DNA of 8,275 bases from Clostridiales bacterium (GTDB taxonomy: Bacteria; Bacillota; Clostridia; Peptostreptococcales; BM714), in assembly GCA_002869095.1 (NCBI GenBank), contig PKTO01000357.1:1-8275 (forward strand). The letters run 5' to 3'. Below the pieces are notes generated by a model. The model saw only the letters and a program-made list of their open reading frames with translations. It searched no databases and was not told where the DNA came from. Both the position numbers and the translations under genes were made by a program. This document shows positions 1 through 5,864 of this stretch, piece after piece (position 1 is the stretch's first letter; each line of letters opens with the position of its first letter).

Positions 1-2665
1 AAACGCCGTTCTCGAAATCACATTCCTGAATCTCGTATTCAAATTCTTCCGTTATGCTGTCGTCTTTGCCAAGGCCTCCGATATCCCAGGTGACGCCGAT
101 TGCTCCGTCGACAACCATTACATCGGTGAGTGAAACGTCTCCGTTGTTTGTGACCTTTATGGTGTAGGTTACAGTGTCCCCTACAGAGGCCTCGTCAACA
201 TCAACGCTCTTCTCTATGCGTACTCCCGGATCGTCGTCGTCTCGAGGCGGATTATCCCCGGGTATCGTAAACGAAGCCGAGTCTGTTTGCGGATCGAGCA
301 TGATTTCGTCGAATCCGAAGAACCACGCCGTAGCCGTTGCTGTGTTGTTTATCGACTGCGTGCTGCTGGTCCTGTTGATCGCATCAGGATAGTCGAATAC
401 CATCATCAATCTGTAGCCAGGATTTAGATAACCCTCGAAACCGCTTGTGCTGGTAATCTCGGTGTAGTCTCCCGGGAATGTTCCTGAAGATGGTCCGAGA
501 TAAACTGTAACGGCGACCTCTGTGCTGAGATGATTTATAACTCCGTAAAGACTGTCAACAACGCCGTCATCCGGAATCCAAATAGTGAAATCTCCTGTAT
601 TTTCGAGGGTCAGTGTATATGTCGGCCTTTCCGAAGTTGTTGATGTCGGATCCACTTCTTTAGTGAACTCGTAGTTTACGAACCAGTTCTCAACATCAAG
701 AGTCACTTCTTCATAGTCCGAATTAATATCTACTTGCTGTCCCTCAAATGGGGTAATGTATCCTTCCGGTACAACTTCCTCGACCCAGTAGGTCCCATAT
801 GGAATGTCGCCGAATATGGCTTCCCCTGAAGTGTTTGTCATTGCAGTTGCGGTAACGGCACCCATGCTGGTCCCTTCCCGCAGCCGGAATTCAACATCCG
901 CCATTGGAATAGTCGTCTGCACAGAGTCTCTTGACGCAACGTCATCATCGATTCCGTTTACATAAGGCATGACTCTGTCCTTGTGTACTATTATGTCTCC
1001 GGTTTCTGCCGGCGGATTGTATGGGTCGATTGTCAATTCCGCTGAATCAACGGCATAAGCCATCATGCAGTCCCCATTTGGATACGGAACTCTTGCTTCT
1101 GAATACACTATAGGTTCTTTCATTGCTGTTCCTGTTACAAGATTTGTATAGGAACCATCCTCCAAACCGGTGATATCATAGTCGAAGCTAATCCTCATCA
1201 CATCGCCGGGCTCGAATCCTCCAAAGGTTGTAAAATACAGATAGTCGTCAAACAAATCCTCCCATGCATAAGTAAGCGCATGTGTGGTTGTCATGTCTTC
1301 TATGAAATCCACCTTAAGATTCGAAACATTGCCGGTTGTAAACCAGCCCTCCGGTCCTTCCTCAAGTCTCACGTAGTCGAAGGTCTGGCCAACACTTGTG
1401 TTCTCAAAAGCTATTTCGTATTCTACGGTCCCGCCACCTTCAACAATAGAGCTTGGGCTGACCGTCTTTTCAATATCTACGCTGCAAGTATTGTATGTGT
1501 TTACGATATCCACTCTTGTATCAGACCCTGCAGCAACATCAAACGAAGTCGGTGAAGCCATCCACGTCCAGGTGCCGTCGCCTTCCCATGCGAAGGGTTC
1601 CTCGACAACATAATACCCTGCGCCAGGCGTAACCCCTTCGAAAGTTCCGTTCCATGCCCCACCGGTTATTATAGGATAGAGCACGTCGACTATAGCGTCA
1701 TCCGAATCGTACAGTGTGAAATCAATATTGAAAATCAAATCTTCAAGAGGCATTGTTCCCGTATAGCCTTCAAATGTTTTATAGACCGTGACGCTGCCGG
1801 GCGTGACCGGCGGCTCCTCATAAGTATTGGTAATTTTGATGTACAATTCTCCGTCTTTGGTTACTGTCACGTAATCTTCAACAGGACTATAAGAAAAACC
1901 GTCTGTGCTGAATGCGTAAGTTGTAACCCATTCGGATGGAACATCCTGCTCGGCTACCGTGTAGTCATTGGCCATCTGAGGAATAGGACCTATTGTCCAT
2001 TCACTACCCTCTATTGTTACAATTTCTCCAGGATTGGTTGATTCGTATTCTGTCCAGAGAATTTCAACACTGTCTTGCGGAGCATCATTACCCATCCAAC
2101 ACTTTTCAAAATAAACATTTCCCACGTCTGCTTCTTTTGGGAAAATCCACAAATTTAGAGTCTTATTGGGATTTGTCCATTCTGCATTCATTTTGTATTT
2201 CTTGGTAGCATCCGTTTCAAGCAATGGCGCCTTGCATGTCAATTCAAATCTTCCACTGGATGTATTCACATCGTTGATTGCACTAACTGCTGAAGACGAA
2301 AAATTCCAGACTTTAACCTCCAGAAATCCTCCAGTGGTCATTGTGTGTATTTCATATCTTCCCGAATCGGAATCTACACCATTTATCGAGAAAGATGTTT
2401 CATCAACATCCGCGAAACCTTTGCCCCCCTCATGCGGCAATTTAAATAAGATTTCACTGGATGTCGTCATGGTGTATTCCGTAGTATTTGATGTTTCGAA
2501 TTTGAAATAAACATCGCTGCCCTCATAATAGTCTTGACTGCTGCCGTTGTTGTAATCTATCCCATTGTAGGATGCCGAAAAGTCGCCAGCTGTTTGAGCC
2601 ATCGAAACCGGCGCCATCGAGAACAGCAAAGCAAGAATAAGCATGACTGACAAAAGCTTTTTCAT
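1..2665 (-). CDS. Large secreted modular surface protein (Cna-B and DUF11-like domains), C-terminus outside window
   Basis: The frame is open without a stop from an ATG at 2665 to the window edge, giving 888 visible residues. A ribosome binding site (AAAGGAAG, about 2673-2680) sits at a normal distance upstream. Residues 1-23 form a signal peptide (MKKLLSV... ending SMA). Residues about 24-180 are a Ser/Thr-rich beta-type region that I cannot assign. Then come a Cna-B-like domain (about 183-283), a second (290-392), a DUF11-like domain (394-550), a third Cna-B-like domain (556-661), another DUF11-like domain (663-803), an acidic PPRDDDDPG linker, and a typical DUF11 repeat from 814 (VRIEKSVDVDEASVGDTVTY) to the edge. 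Each Cna-B-like domain has a candidate isopeptide triad: K188/E239/N280, K296/E355/N389 or N392, and K562/E629/N660. By family knowledge this is a wall- or S-layer-associated adhesin. Its anchor (sortase motif or SLH domains) would be in the missing C-terminus. It lies downstream of a cyclic-di-GMP riboswitch, so it is probably a biofilm/adhesion factor. Ligand unknown. Confidence 0.9.
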   Translation of the reverse strand, partial: MKKLLSVMLILALLFSMAPVSMAQTAGDFSASYNGIDYNNGSSQDYYEGSDVYFKFETSNTTEYTMTTSSEILFKLPHEGGKGFADVDETSFSINGVDSDSGRYEIHTMTTGGFLEVKVWNFSSSAVSAINDVNTSSGRFELTCKAPLLETDATKKYKMNAEWTNPNKTLNLWIFPKEADVGNVYFEKCWMGNDAPQDSVEILWTEYESTNPGEIVTIEGSEWTIGPIPQMANDYTVAEQDVPSEWVTTYAFSTDGFSYSPVEDYVTVTKDGELYIKITNTYEEPPVTPGSVTVYKTFEGYTGTMPLEDLIFNIDFTLYDSDDAIVDVLYPIITGGAWNGTFEGVTPGAGYYVVEEPFAWEGDGTWTWMASPTSFDVAAGSDTRVDIVNTYNTCSVDIEKTVSPSSIVEGGGTVEYEIAFENTSVGQTFDYVRLEEGPEGWFTTGNVSNLKVDFIEDMTTTHALTYAWEDLFDDYLYFTTFGGFEPGDVMRISFDYDITGLEDGSYTNLVTGTAMKEPIVYSEARVPYPNGDCMMAYAVDSAELTIDPYNPPAETGDIIVHKDRVMPYVNGIDDDVASRDSVQTTIPMADVEFRLREGTSMGAVTATAMTNTSGEAIFGDIPYGTYWVEEVVPEGYITPFEGQQVDINSDYEEVTLDVENWFVNYEFTKEVDPTSTTSERPTYTLTLENTGDFTIWIPDDGVVDSLYGVINHLSTEVAVTVYLGPSSGTFPGDYTEITSTSGFEGYLNPGYRLMMVFDYPDAINRTSSTQSINNTATATAWFFGFDEIMLDPQTDSASFTIPGDNPPRDDDDPGVRIEKSVDVDEASVGDTVTYTIKVTNNGDVSLTDVMVVDGAIGVTWDIGGLGKDDSITEEFEYEIQECDFENGV

Positions 2666-2700
2666 AAACTCACTTCCTTTCAAAAGTATTTGTTTTCTCC

Positions 2701-2738
2701 AAAAAAATCAAAAAACCGCCGTAATCAATCAACGGCAG
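2701..2738 (-). terminator. Riboswitch-controlled intrinsic terminator upstream of the adhesin
   Basis: On the minus strand CTGCCGT (2738-2732) pairs with ACGGCGG (2722-2716) around a 9-base loop, giving a 7-bp stem with one G-U pair. It is followed by six T, then GA, then seven more T. It sits between the cyclic-di-GMP aptamer and the adhesin start codon, 35 bases before the ATG, so it is the natural expression platform. Its 5' strand is also the conserved 3' end of the aptamer (GGCTGCCG). The hairpin and the folded aptamer should therefore be mutually exclusive. Confidence 0.85.
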
Positions 2739-2848
2739 CCAGACTGTCCTGAGTTCGCTGTTATGTATAGGGTTCGATTATTGCTTATTTGGACGGACTC
2801 TTGGCTTTGCGTCCCCGCCTTCCGGCGGGTTTGCCTTTTTCGTATCCA
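2733..2848 (-). promoter_or_regulatory. Class I cyclic-di-GMP riboswitch aptamer (GEMM-I)
   Basis: On the minus strand the 34-base stretch 2836-2803 reads AGGCAAACC, then CGCC-GGAA-GGCG, then GGGACGCAAAGCC. This is the hallmark of the GEMM-I class: the conserved GGCAAACC and GGACGCAAAGCC strands flank a hairpin capped by a GNRA tetraloop (GGAA here). The block has the same length as in the well-known V. cholerae Vc2 aptamer as I remember it. The conserved 3' strand is visible as GACAGTCTGGCTGCCG at 2748-2733, and a short GTCC/GGAC pairing precedes it. The G ahead of CAAACC that distinguishes c-di-GMP from cGAMP sensors appears to be retained, so c-di-GMP is the expected ligand. The region between about 2755 and 2795 is A-rich and only weakly paired, which is unusual. 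It regulates the adjacent adhesin gene. The outer boundaries are approximate. Confidence 0.92.
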
Positions 2849-2956
2849 TTAGATGGATTTATTTGTGTTTCAAATTGACTAAGCGGCTTGAAGCATGATA
2901 TTTTAATGAATTCAACCACTCCCTTCTCGTTTACATTATTTTCCTTATTGAAAAGA

Positions 2957-2986
2957 CAAAAAACTGCCACTAAGGCTTGCGGCAGT
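2957..2986 (-). terminator. Second intrinsic terminator, upstream of the riboswitch
   Basis: On the minus strand ACTGCCGC (2986-2979) pairs with GTGGCAGT (2970-2963), an 8-bp stem with one G-U, around an 8-base loop. It is followed by five T, then GTC and four more T. It lies about 110 bases before the riboswitch aptamer. It could end transcripts that leak past the hairpin behind the CAP-domain gene, or be the expression platform of an unrecognised leader element at 2987-3060. Confidence 0.75.
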
Positions 2987-3092
2987 CCGATTGTCAATCT
3001 TTCACTTAAAATCAAATGTGCGACAATCACTCGTTGGGTTTATACCCCTCACATTAGAAAGTTAAAACATGAAACATAAATTTAATATATTT
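2987..3092 (-). other. Non-coding stretch with nested inverted repeats, function unknown
   Basis: This part of the roughly 490-base gap between the adhesin and the CAP-domain gene has no convincing gene. On the minus strand it shows a small hairpin GGGT-ATAA-ACCC (3047-3036), AATGTG (3055-3050) able to pair with CACATT (3020-3015), and GATTGTC (3028-3022) able to pair with GACAATC (2995-2989). The latter two pairings cross each other, so they form either a pseudoknot or two alternative folds. A terminator follows directly. A weak promoter-like pair, TTTAAC (3066-3061) and TATAAA (3044-3039) with 16 bases between, is present but poor at -35. No other convincing promoter was found between 2840 and 3092. 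Confidence 0.4.
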
Positions 3093-3113
3093 AAGCGCCC
3101 GTTTCGGGCGCTT
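3093..3113 (-). terminator. Hairpin terminator behind the CAP-domain gene
   Basis: AAGCGCCCG and CGGGCGCTT form a perfect 9-bp GC-rich stem with a 3-base AAA loop on the minus strand. It starts about 43 bases after the stop codon at 3156. The 3' tail is AT-rich (TAAATATATTAAATTT) rather than a pure T run, so termination may be moderate. The stem is symmetric and could also act on the plus strand, but no plus-strand gene reads into it. Confidence 0.75.
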
Positions 3114-3155
3114 CGATATATTTACAGTTTTCGGTTCGAGTAGTTTCATCTGGTA

Positions 3156-4403
3156 TCAGAAGCTTATGAAATGCTGGGTGTAATAGGCCTTGTAGCTTCC
3201 TCCAAATGCGACTCCAACCCCAATGTAGTCGTAGTCTCCAAGTATTGCCGTCCTGTGTCCAAGCGAATTCATCCAGTCATAATGGGCATAGAAAGCGTTG
3301 GATTCTCCAGCCGCGATATTCTCTCCCGCCTTGTCGTAATTTATTCCTGCGAGGCTCATGCGTTCGAATGGAGACTGCCCCAAAAGGTCGTAGTGCGAAA
3401 AATATCCATTCGATGCCATGTCTTCGCTATGGCCCTGAGCGGTATAATGGGCCGTCTGGTTCCATTCAAGAGGCCGCAGTCCGCGTTTGGCTCTTTCCGT
3501 GTTGGCAAGTTCGAAGATTTGCCGTTCGTAGCTTTTCCCGAGCAGGCCGCTCGGAGTACCGTAGTAGCCGTCAAGCTTCATTTCTTCATCTTCCGCTATT
3601 TCCAAAATTCCTGCAACGCTGTTGTCGTATTCATCATAAAAAAGCGTAACATAGCTGTTTCCGGTCTCAAATGTGTCATGGGGACCTGCCGGCAGCATAT
3701 AATAGGTGTTGCCTTTGACTATTCTTGAAATTCCGGTACCGAAATAACCCTCAGCCTCCCCGGGAGCAAGCCCCAGCTTGAAGCCGTCATTCCTTTTGTA
3801 AGTCGAGGAATTAGTGAAAATAGCCGCGACTTTTCCGTCTCTGTACCCGATTTGGTAATAATTGAGGTAGTCGCTGTTGTAAACGTACCAGTCGAAGCCG
3901 TAGTTGCTAAGCAGTGATACGGAAGGTTCCCCGATCTTTTCCCCCACTTTCTGCCACGAGTCTCCAAGGCTGACAGCGGCATTCGTGCTTATGGACACTG
4001 TCCGGGTCTGCCCGTTCCATGAAACGCCGGCGTCAAGCCCTTCCGCAATGAACCTGAGCGGAACATAGGTTCTGGAATCGATTATTACAGGAGGAGAATC
4101 TATGGTTGTCGACGATCCATTGACATATGCCAAGCTCGATCCTATAGACAGGTTGACGATTCTCCCGTCCTGCTCTGCAGTAACGCTTCTGTCCTTAGAG
4201 TTCCAAGTCACTTCCGCATCGAAATGCTCGAAAATTTCCCTAAACGGAACCATGGTGCGTTCGTTTACGATTATCGGCTCATTCTTAAAGTCGATTTTTT
4301 GTCCGTCAATCGAAACACTTATGTCCGACTCTCCGTATGCGGCGCCGGAAAAAATTCCCGTCACCAAAAAAACGGCAATAAAATATCTCAATCCTTTTTT
4401 CAT
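3156..4403 (-). CDS. Secreted CAP/SCP-domain protein with copper-amine-oxidase-N-like stalk domain
   Basis: The 415-residue protein starts at ATG 4403 behind GGGAGGG at 4407-4413, a rather short spacing. Residues 1-24 are a signal peptide (lysines, a hydrophobic core, then SGAAYG). Residues about 27-139 match the copper amine oxidase N-terminal-like domain common in secreted clostridial proteins, with two related half motifs: MVPFREIFEHFDAEVTWN (51-68) and YVPLRFIAEGLDAGVSWN (113-130). Residues about 145-285 look like the CAP-associated region found before bacterial CAP domains. The CAP domain proper (about 290-413) retains the cleft residues: H325 in GHSEDM, H337 in YFSH, E361 in GENIAAG and H383 in LGHR, ending with YYTQHF. 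CAP proteins of this type are extracellular; their biochemical role in bacteria is largely undefined, and no enzyme activity should be assumed. No membrane anchor or SLH domain is present. It is transcribed alone between two terminators. Confidence 0.92.
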   Translation of the reverse strand: MKKGLRYFIAVFLVTGIFSGAAYGESDISVSIDGQKIDFKNEPIIVNERTMVPFREIFEHFDAEVTWNSKDRSVTAEQDGRIVNLSIGSSLAYVNGSSTTIDSPPVIIDSRTYVPLRFIAEGLDAGVSWNGQTRTVSISTNAAVSLGDSWQKVGEKIGEPSVSLLSNYGFDWYVYNSDYLNYYQIGYRDGKVAAIFTNSSTYKRNDGFKLGLAPGEAEGYFGTGISRIVKGNTYYMLPAGPHDTFETGNSYVTLFYDEYDNSVAGILEIAEDEEMKLDGYYGTPSGLLGKSYERQIFELANTERAKRGLRPLEWNQTAHYTAQGHSEDMASNGYFSHYDLLGQSPFERMSLAGINYDKAGENIAAGESNAFYAHYDWMNSLGHRTAILGDYDYIGVGVAFGGSYKAYYTQHFISF

Positions 4404-4432
4404 TTTCCCTCCCGAATATCTGTTTTTATCTT

Positions 4433-4461
4433 TTTATATATATGTTTCGATTATATCAAAA
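4433..4461 (-). promoter_or_regulatory. Possible promoter of the CAP-domain gene
   Basis: On the minus strand TATAAA (4438-4433) lies 17 bases after TTTTGA (4461-4456), or 15 bases after TTGATA (4459-4454). A consensus TATAAT (4455-4450) is also present but has no -35 match. Any start here lies just downstream of the preceding gene's terminator and 30-50 bases before the ATG, which is a sensible position. The T-rich terminator tail makes such matches easy by chance. Confidence 0.35.
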
Positions 4462-4485
4462 GCCGAGGCTAATTGCCCCGGCTTT
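4450..4485 (-). terminator. Intrinsic terminator behind the isomerase-like gene
   Basis: On the minus strand AAAGCCGGGGC (4485-4475) pairs with GCCTCGGCTTT (4469-4459), an 11-bp stem with one G-U pair and a 5-base AATTA loop. It is followed by T, GATATAAT. It lies 41 bases after the stop of the isomerase-like gene and separates it from the CAP-domain gene. Confidence 0.8.
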
Positions 4486-4525
4486 CCGCTTTTGTAATGT
4501 TATTGTAAACCAAGCTGAAGACTTT

Positions 4526-5719
4526 TTACAGCCATTGGAAAAAAGTGTTTATCAAATCTACATGATCTCCCATGCAAACCAAATGATGGTTTCCAAGCGG
4601 GTCTGTGAGAAAATAATTCACGTCCTCGTCGAGTTTTACATGAATTTGCGTCCTGCACAAATTGGGATCCCTCAGGTTCTTAAGCACCTCTCCCTTGGAC
4701 ACAAAATATCTGTCTGCCTTTCTTGAAATCTTGAAGACTGTAACATCCTTTTCAGTAATTTTCCCCCTTATTCCTATTCCGATTCCTGACTCGAAATGGG
4801 TTTCCAATTCGTACCCTTCGGTTATGCTCATCGGAACTGTGCAGTGAGCCAAAACCATTTCATTTTTATCCGCATCGATTCTCGACGGGTTGGCGACAAA
4901 GGATGGCTGGCCCACAAGGCATTTCAGTATGGCCATTGAAACAAGAGCCGGTATGTCGCCCTCGCATCCCGCCGGAACGCCTTGGTCGTTGAAAAGCGAA
5001 AGAGCCAGGCAGCCTGTATTGCCGAGAGGATCAAGAAGGTCGAAACATCTGAGTGTGAATCCGTCCAAATCATATTTTTCAACGATGTCTTTGAGCCCGG
5101 AATATATTGCAAGGGCGCCTTCAGTGACATTTCTGTCGAAGGATTTTTCACGTATTTCGGCATATGCGTCAGCGGGAAGCCTTTGGGCCTTTCCTATGCT
5201 TTCAAGAAGCTCGTCAATTCCTATGTCAACCAGCGTTATGCCGAGTGCGTCCTTCATTTCCCCGTAGTCGACATCGCTTGCTATAAGCCAGTCCGACGGC
5301 TTTCCGACAACTCCAAGACGCATTTTGCCGAGCTTTTCAGCCGCCGCCATTATCTTCAGCATGTTTTCCAAACGCCTTGCGATGTAGGAAACATCTCCGT
5401 GGATTATTTCCACAGGCTGGTCCTTGTCCCTCAAAAACGATGCTATTTCCATCGAAGCGGCAAGCGAATTGTGCATCCCGCTCGTCAAAAGCACAAAAGG
5501 AGGCTTAAGCCTCGGGTAAAGTTCCCTGAAAACGCCTTCTGTTCCTCCGGACTTGATGAATATCAGGTGGAAGCCCTCGCCGCCAAAATCAGCAGGCTTT
5601 ACATGTTCAAACGTCTTTCCGGTCTTTTCTTCTATTTCTCCGAGAAAATCAACGAGAGTGTTGTCGATATATCCTTCGTTGTGCACATCGGACACTATGT
5701 CCAGAACTTTAATTTTCAT
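4526..5719 (-). CDS. L-fucose/L-arabinose isomerase-like protein, sugar substrate unknown
   Basis: The 397-residue protein has no signal peptide and should be cytoplasmic. The start is ATG 5719 behind AGGAAGG (5731-5725). The N-terminal half (about 1-245) has the alternating alpha/beta pattern of this fold. The C-terminal half carries the family signature: GCEGDIPALVSMAIL (251-265), FVANPSRID (274-282), MVLAHCTVPM (288-297), ELETHFESGIGIGIRGK (304-320), RTQIHVKL (356-363) and DPLGNHHLVCMGDH (373-386). By analogy with characterised aldose-ketose isomerases, E253 or D255, H292 and H378/H379 are candidates for metal binding and catalysis; I infer this from motif position only. It is much shorter than classical FucI (about 590 residues) and belongs to the shorter, mostly uncharacterised branch. 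No kinase, aldolase or transporter for a sugar pathway is beside it, so the substrate cannot be deduced. It has its own promoter and terminator. Confidence 0.82.
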   Translation of the reverse strand: MKIKVLDIVSDVHNEGYIDNTLVDFLGEIEEKTGKTFEHVKPADFGGEGFHLIFIKSGGTEGVFRELYPRLKPPFVLLTSGMHNSLAASMEIASFLRDKDQPVEIIHGDVSYIARRLENMLKIMAAAEKLGKMRLGVVGKPSDWLIASDVDYGEMKDALGITLVDIGIDELLESIGKAQRLPADAYAEIREKSFDRNVTEGALAIYSGLKDIVEKYDLDGFTLRCFDLLDPLGNTGCLALSLFNDQGVPAGCEGDIPALVSMAILKCLVGQPSFVANPSRIDADKNEMVLAHCTVPMSITEGYELETHFESGIGIGIRGKITEKDVTVFKISRKADRYFVSKGEVLKNLRDPNLCRTQIHVKLDEDVNYFLTDPLGNHHLVCMGDHVDLINTFFQWL

Positions 5720-5743
5720 TCAAACCTTCCTTTCACATCCACC

Positions 5744-5768
5744 TGCCGTTGCAGCGCTTGAAACGGCA
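5744..5768 (-). repeat. Palindromic leader element upstream of the isomerase-like gene
   Basis: TGCCGTT (5744-5750) and AACGGCA (5762-5768) are perfect inverted repeats, and the palindrome AGCGCT (5753-5758) sits almost exactly at the centre. The element lies in the 5' untranslated leader, 12 bases upstream of the ribosome binding site. The AGCGCT core resembles operators of LacI-type regulators, including the catabolite site. It could equally be an RNA hairpin. Which regulator acts is not known. Confidence 0.45.
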
Positions 5769-5818
5769 ATCCAAAAGTTGAAATTTTACGGTTAAAGCCA
5801 ATTCGCATTTCCTTATTC

Positions 5819-5846
5819 ATTATAACCGCCAAAAGGCATATGGAAA
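5819..5846 (-). promoter_or_regulatory. Probable sigma-A promoter of the isomerase-like gene
   Basis: On the minus strand a consensus TATAAT (5824-5819) is preceded at 16 bases by TTTCCA (5846-5841), which matches four of six -35 positions. The site lies between the glpK stop and the isomerase start, so the isomerase gene probably has its own transcript. The inverted pair CGGTTA (5828-5823) and TAACCG (5794-5789) overlaps the -10 box and may be a regulator site. Confidence 0.5.
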
Positions 5847-5864
5847 CATTTATTTGTTCAATCC

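Noticed and set aside
2166..2510. Plus-strand 114-codon frame opposite the adhesin
   Set aside because: It is a shadow of the adhesin frame, which is open for 888 codons with signal peptide and domains.
2733..2848. A cGAMP-selective variant of the GEMM-I riboswitch
   Set aside because: Selectivity for cGAMP is linked to an A at the position equivalent to G20 of Vc2. By my alignment that position is still G, although the first base of the AGGCAAACC block is A, so the assignment depends on exact numbering.
2785..3030. Minus-strand 81-codon open frame in the adhesin leader
   Set aside because: It runs straight through the first terminator and the riboswitch core, has no good ribosome binding site and resembles no protein; the RNA structures explain this sequence better.
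2987..3060. A second complete cyclic-di-GMP class I aptamer, or a class II aptamer
   Set aside because: Only the 3' end resembles the class I aptamer; the GGCAAACC and GGACGCAAAGCC strands are absent, and I see none of the class II conserved segments.
3171..3728. Plus-strand 185-codon open frame
   Set aside because: It is antisense to the CAP-domain coding region and shows no protein signature.
4982..5761. Plus-strand 259-codon open frame
   Set aside because: It is antisense to the isomerase-like gene, which has clear family motifs; the translation shows no recognisable domain.
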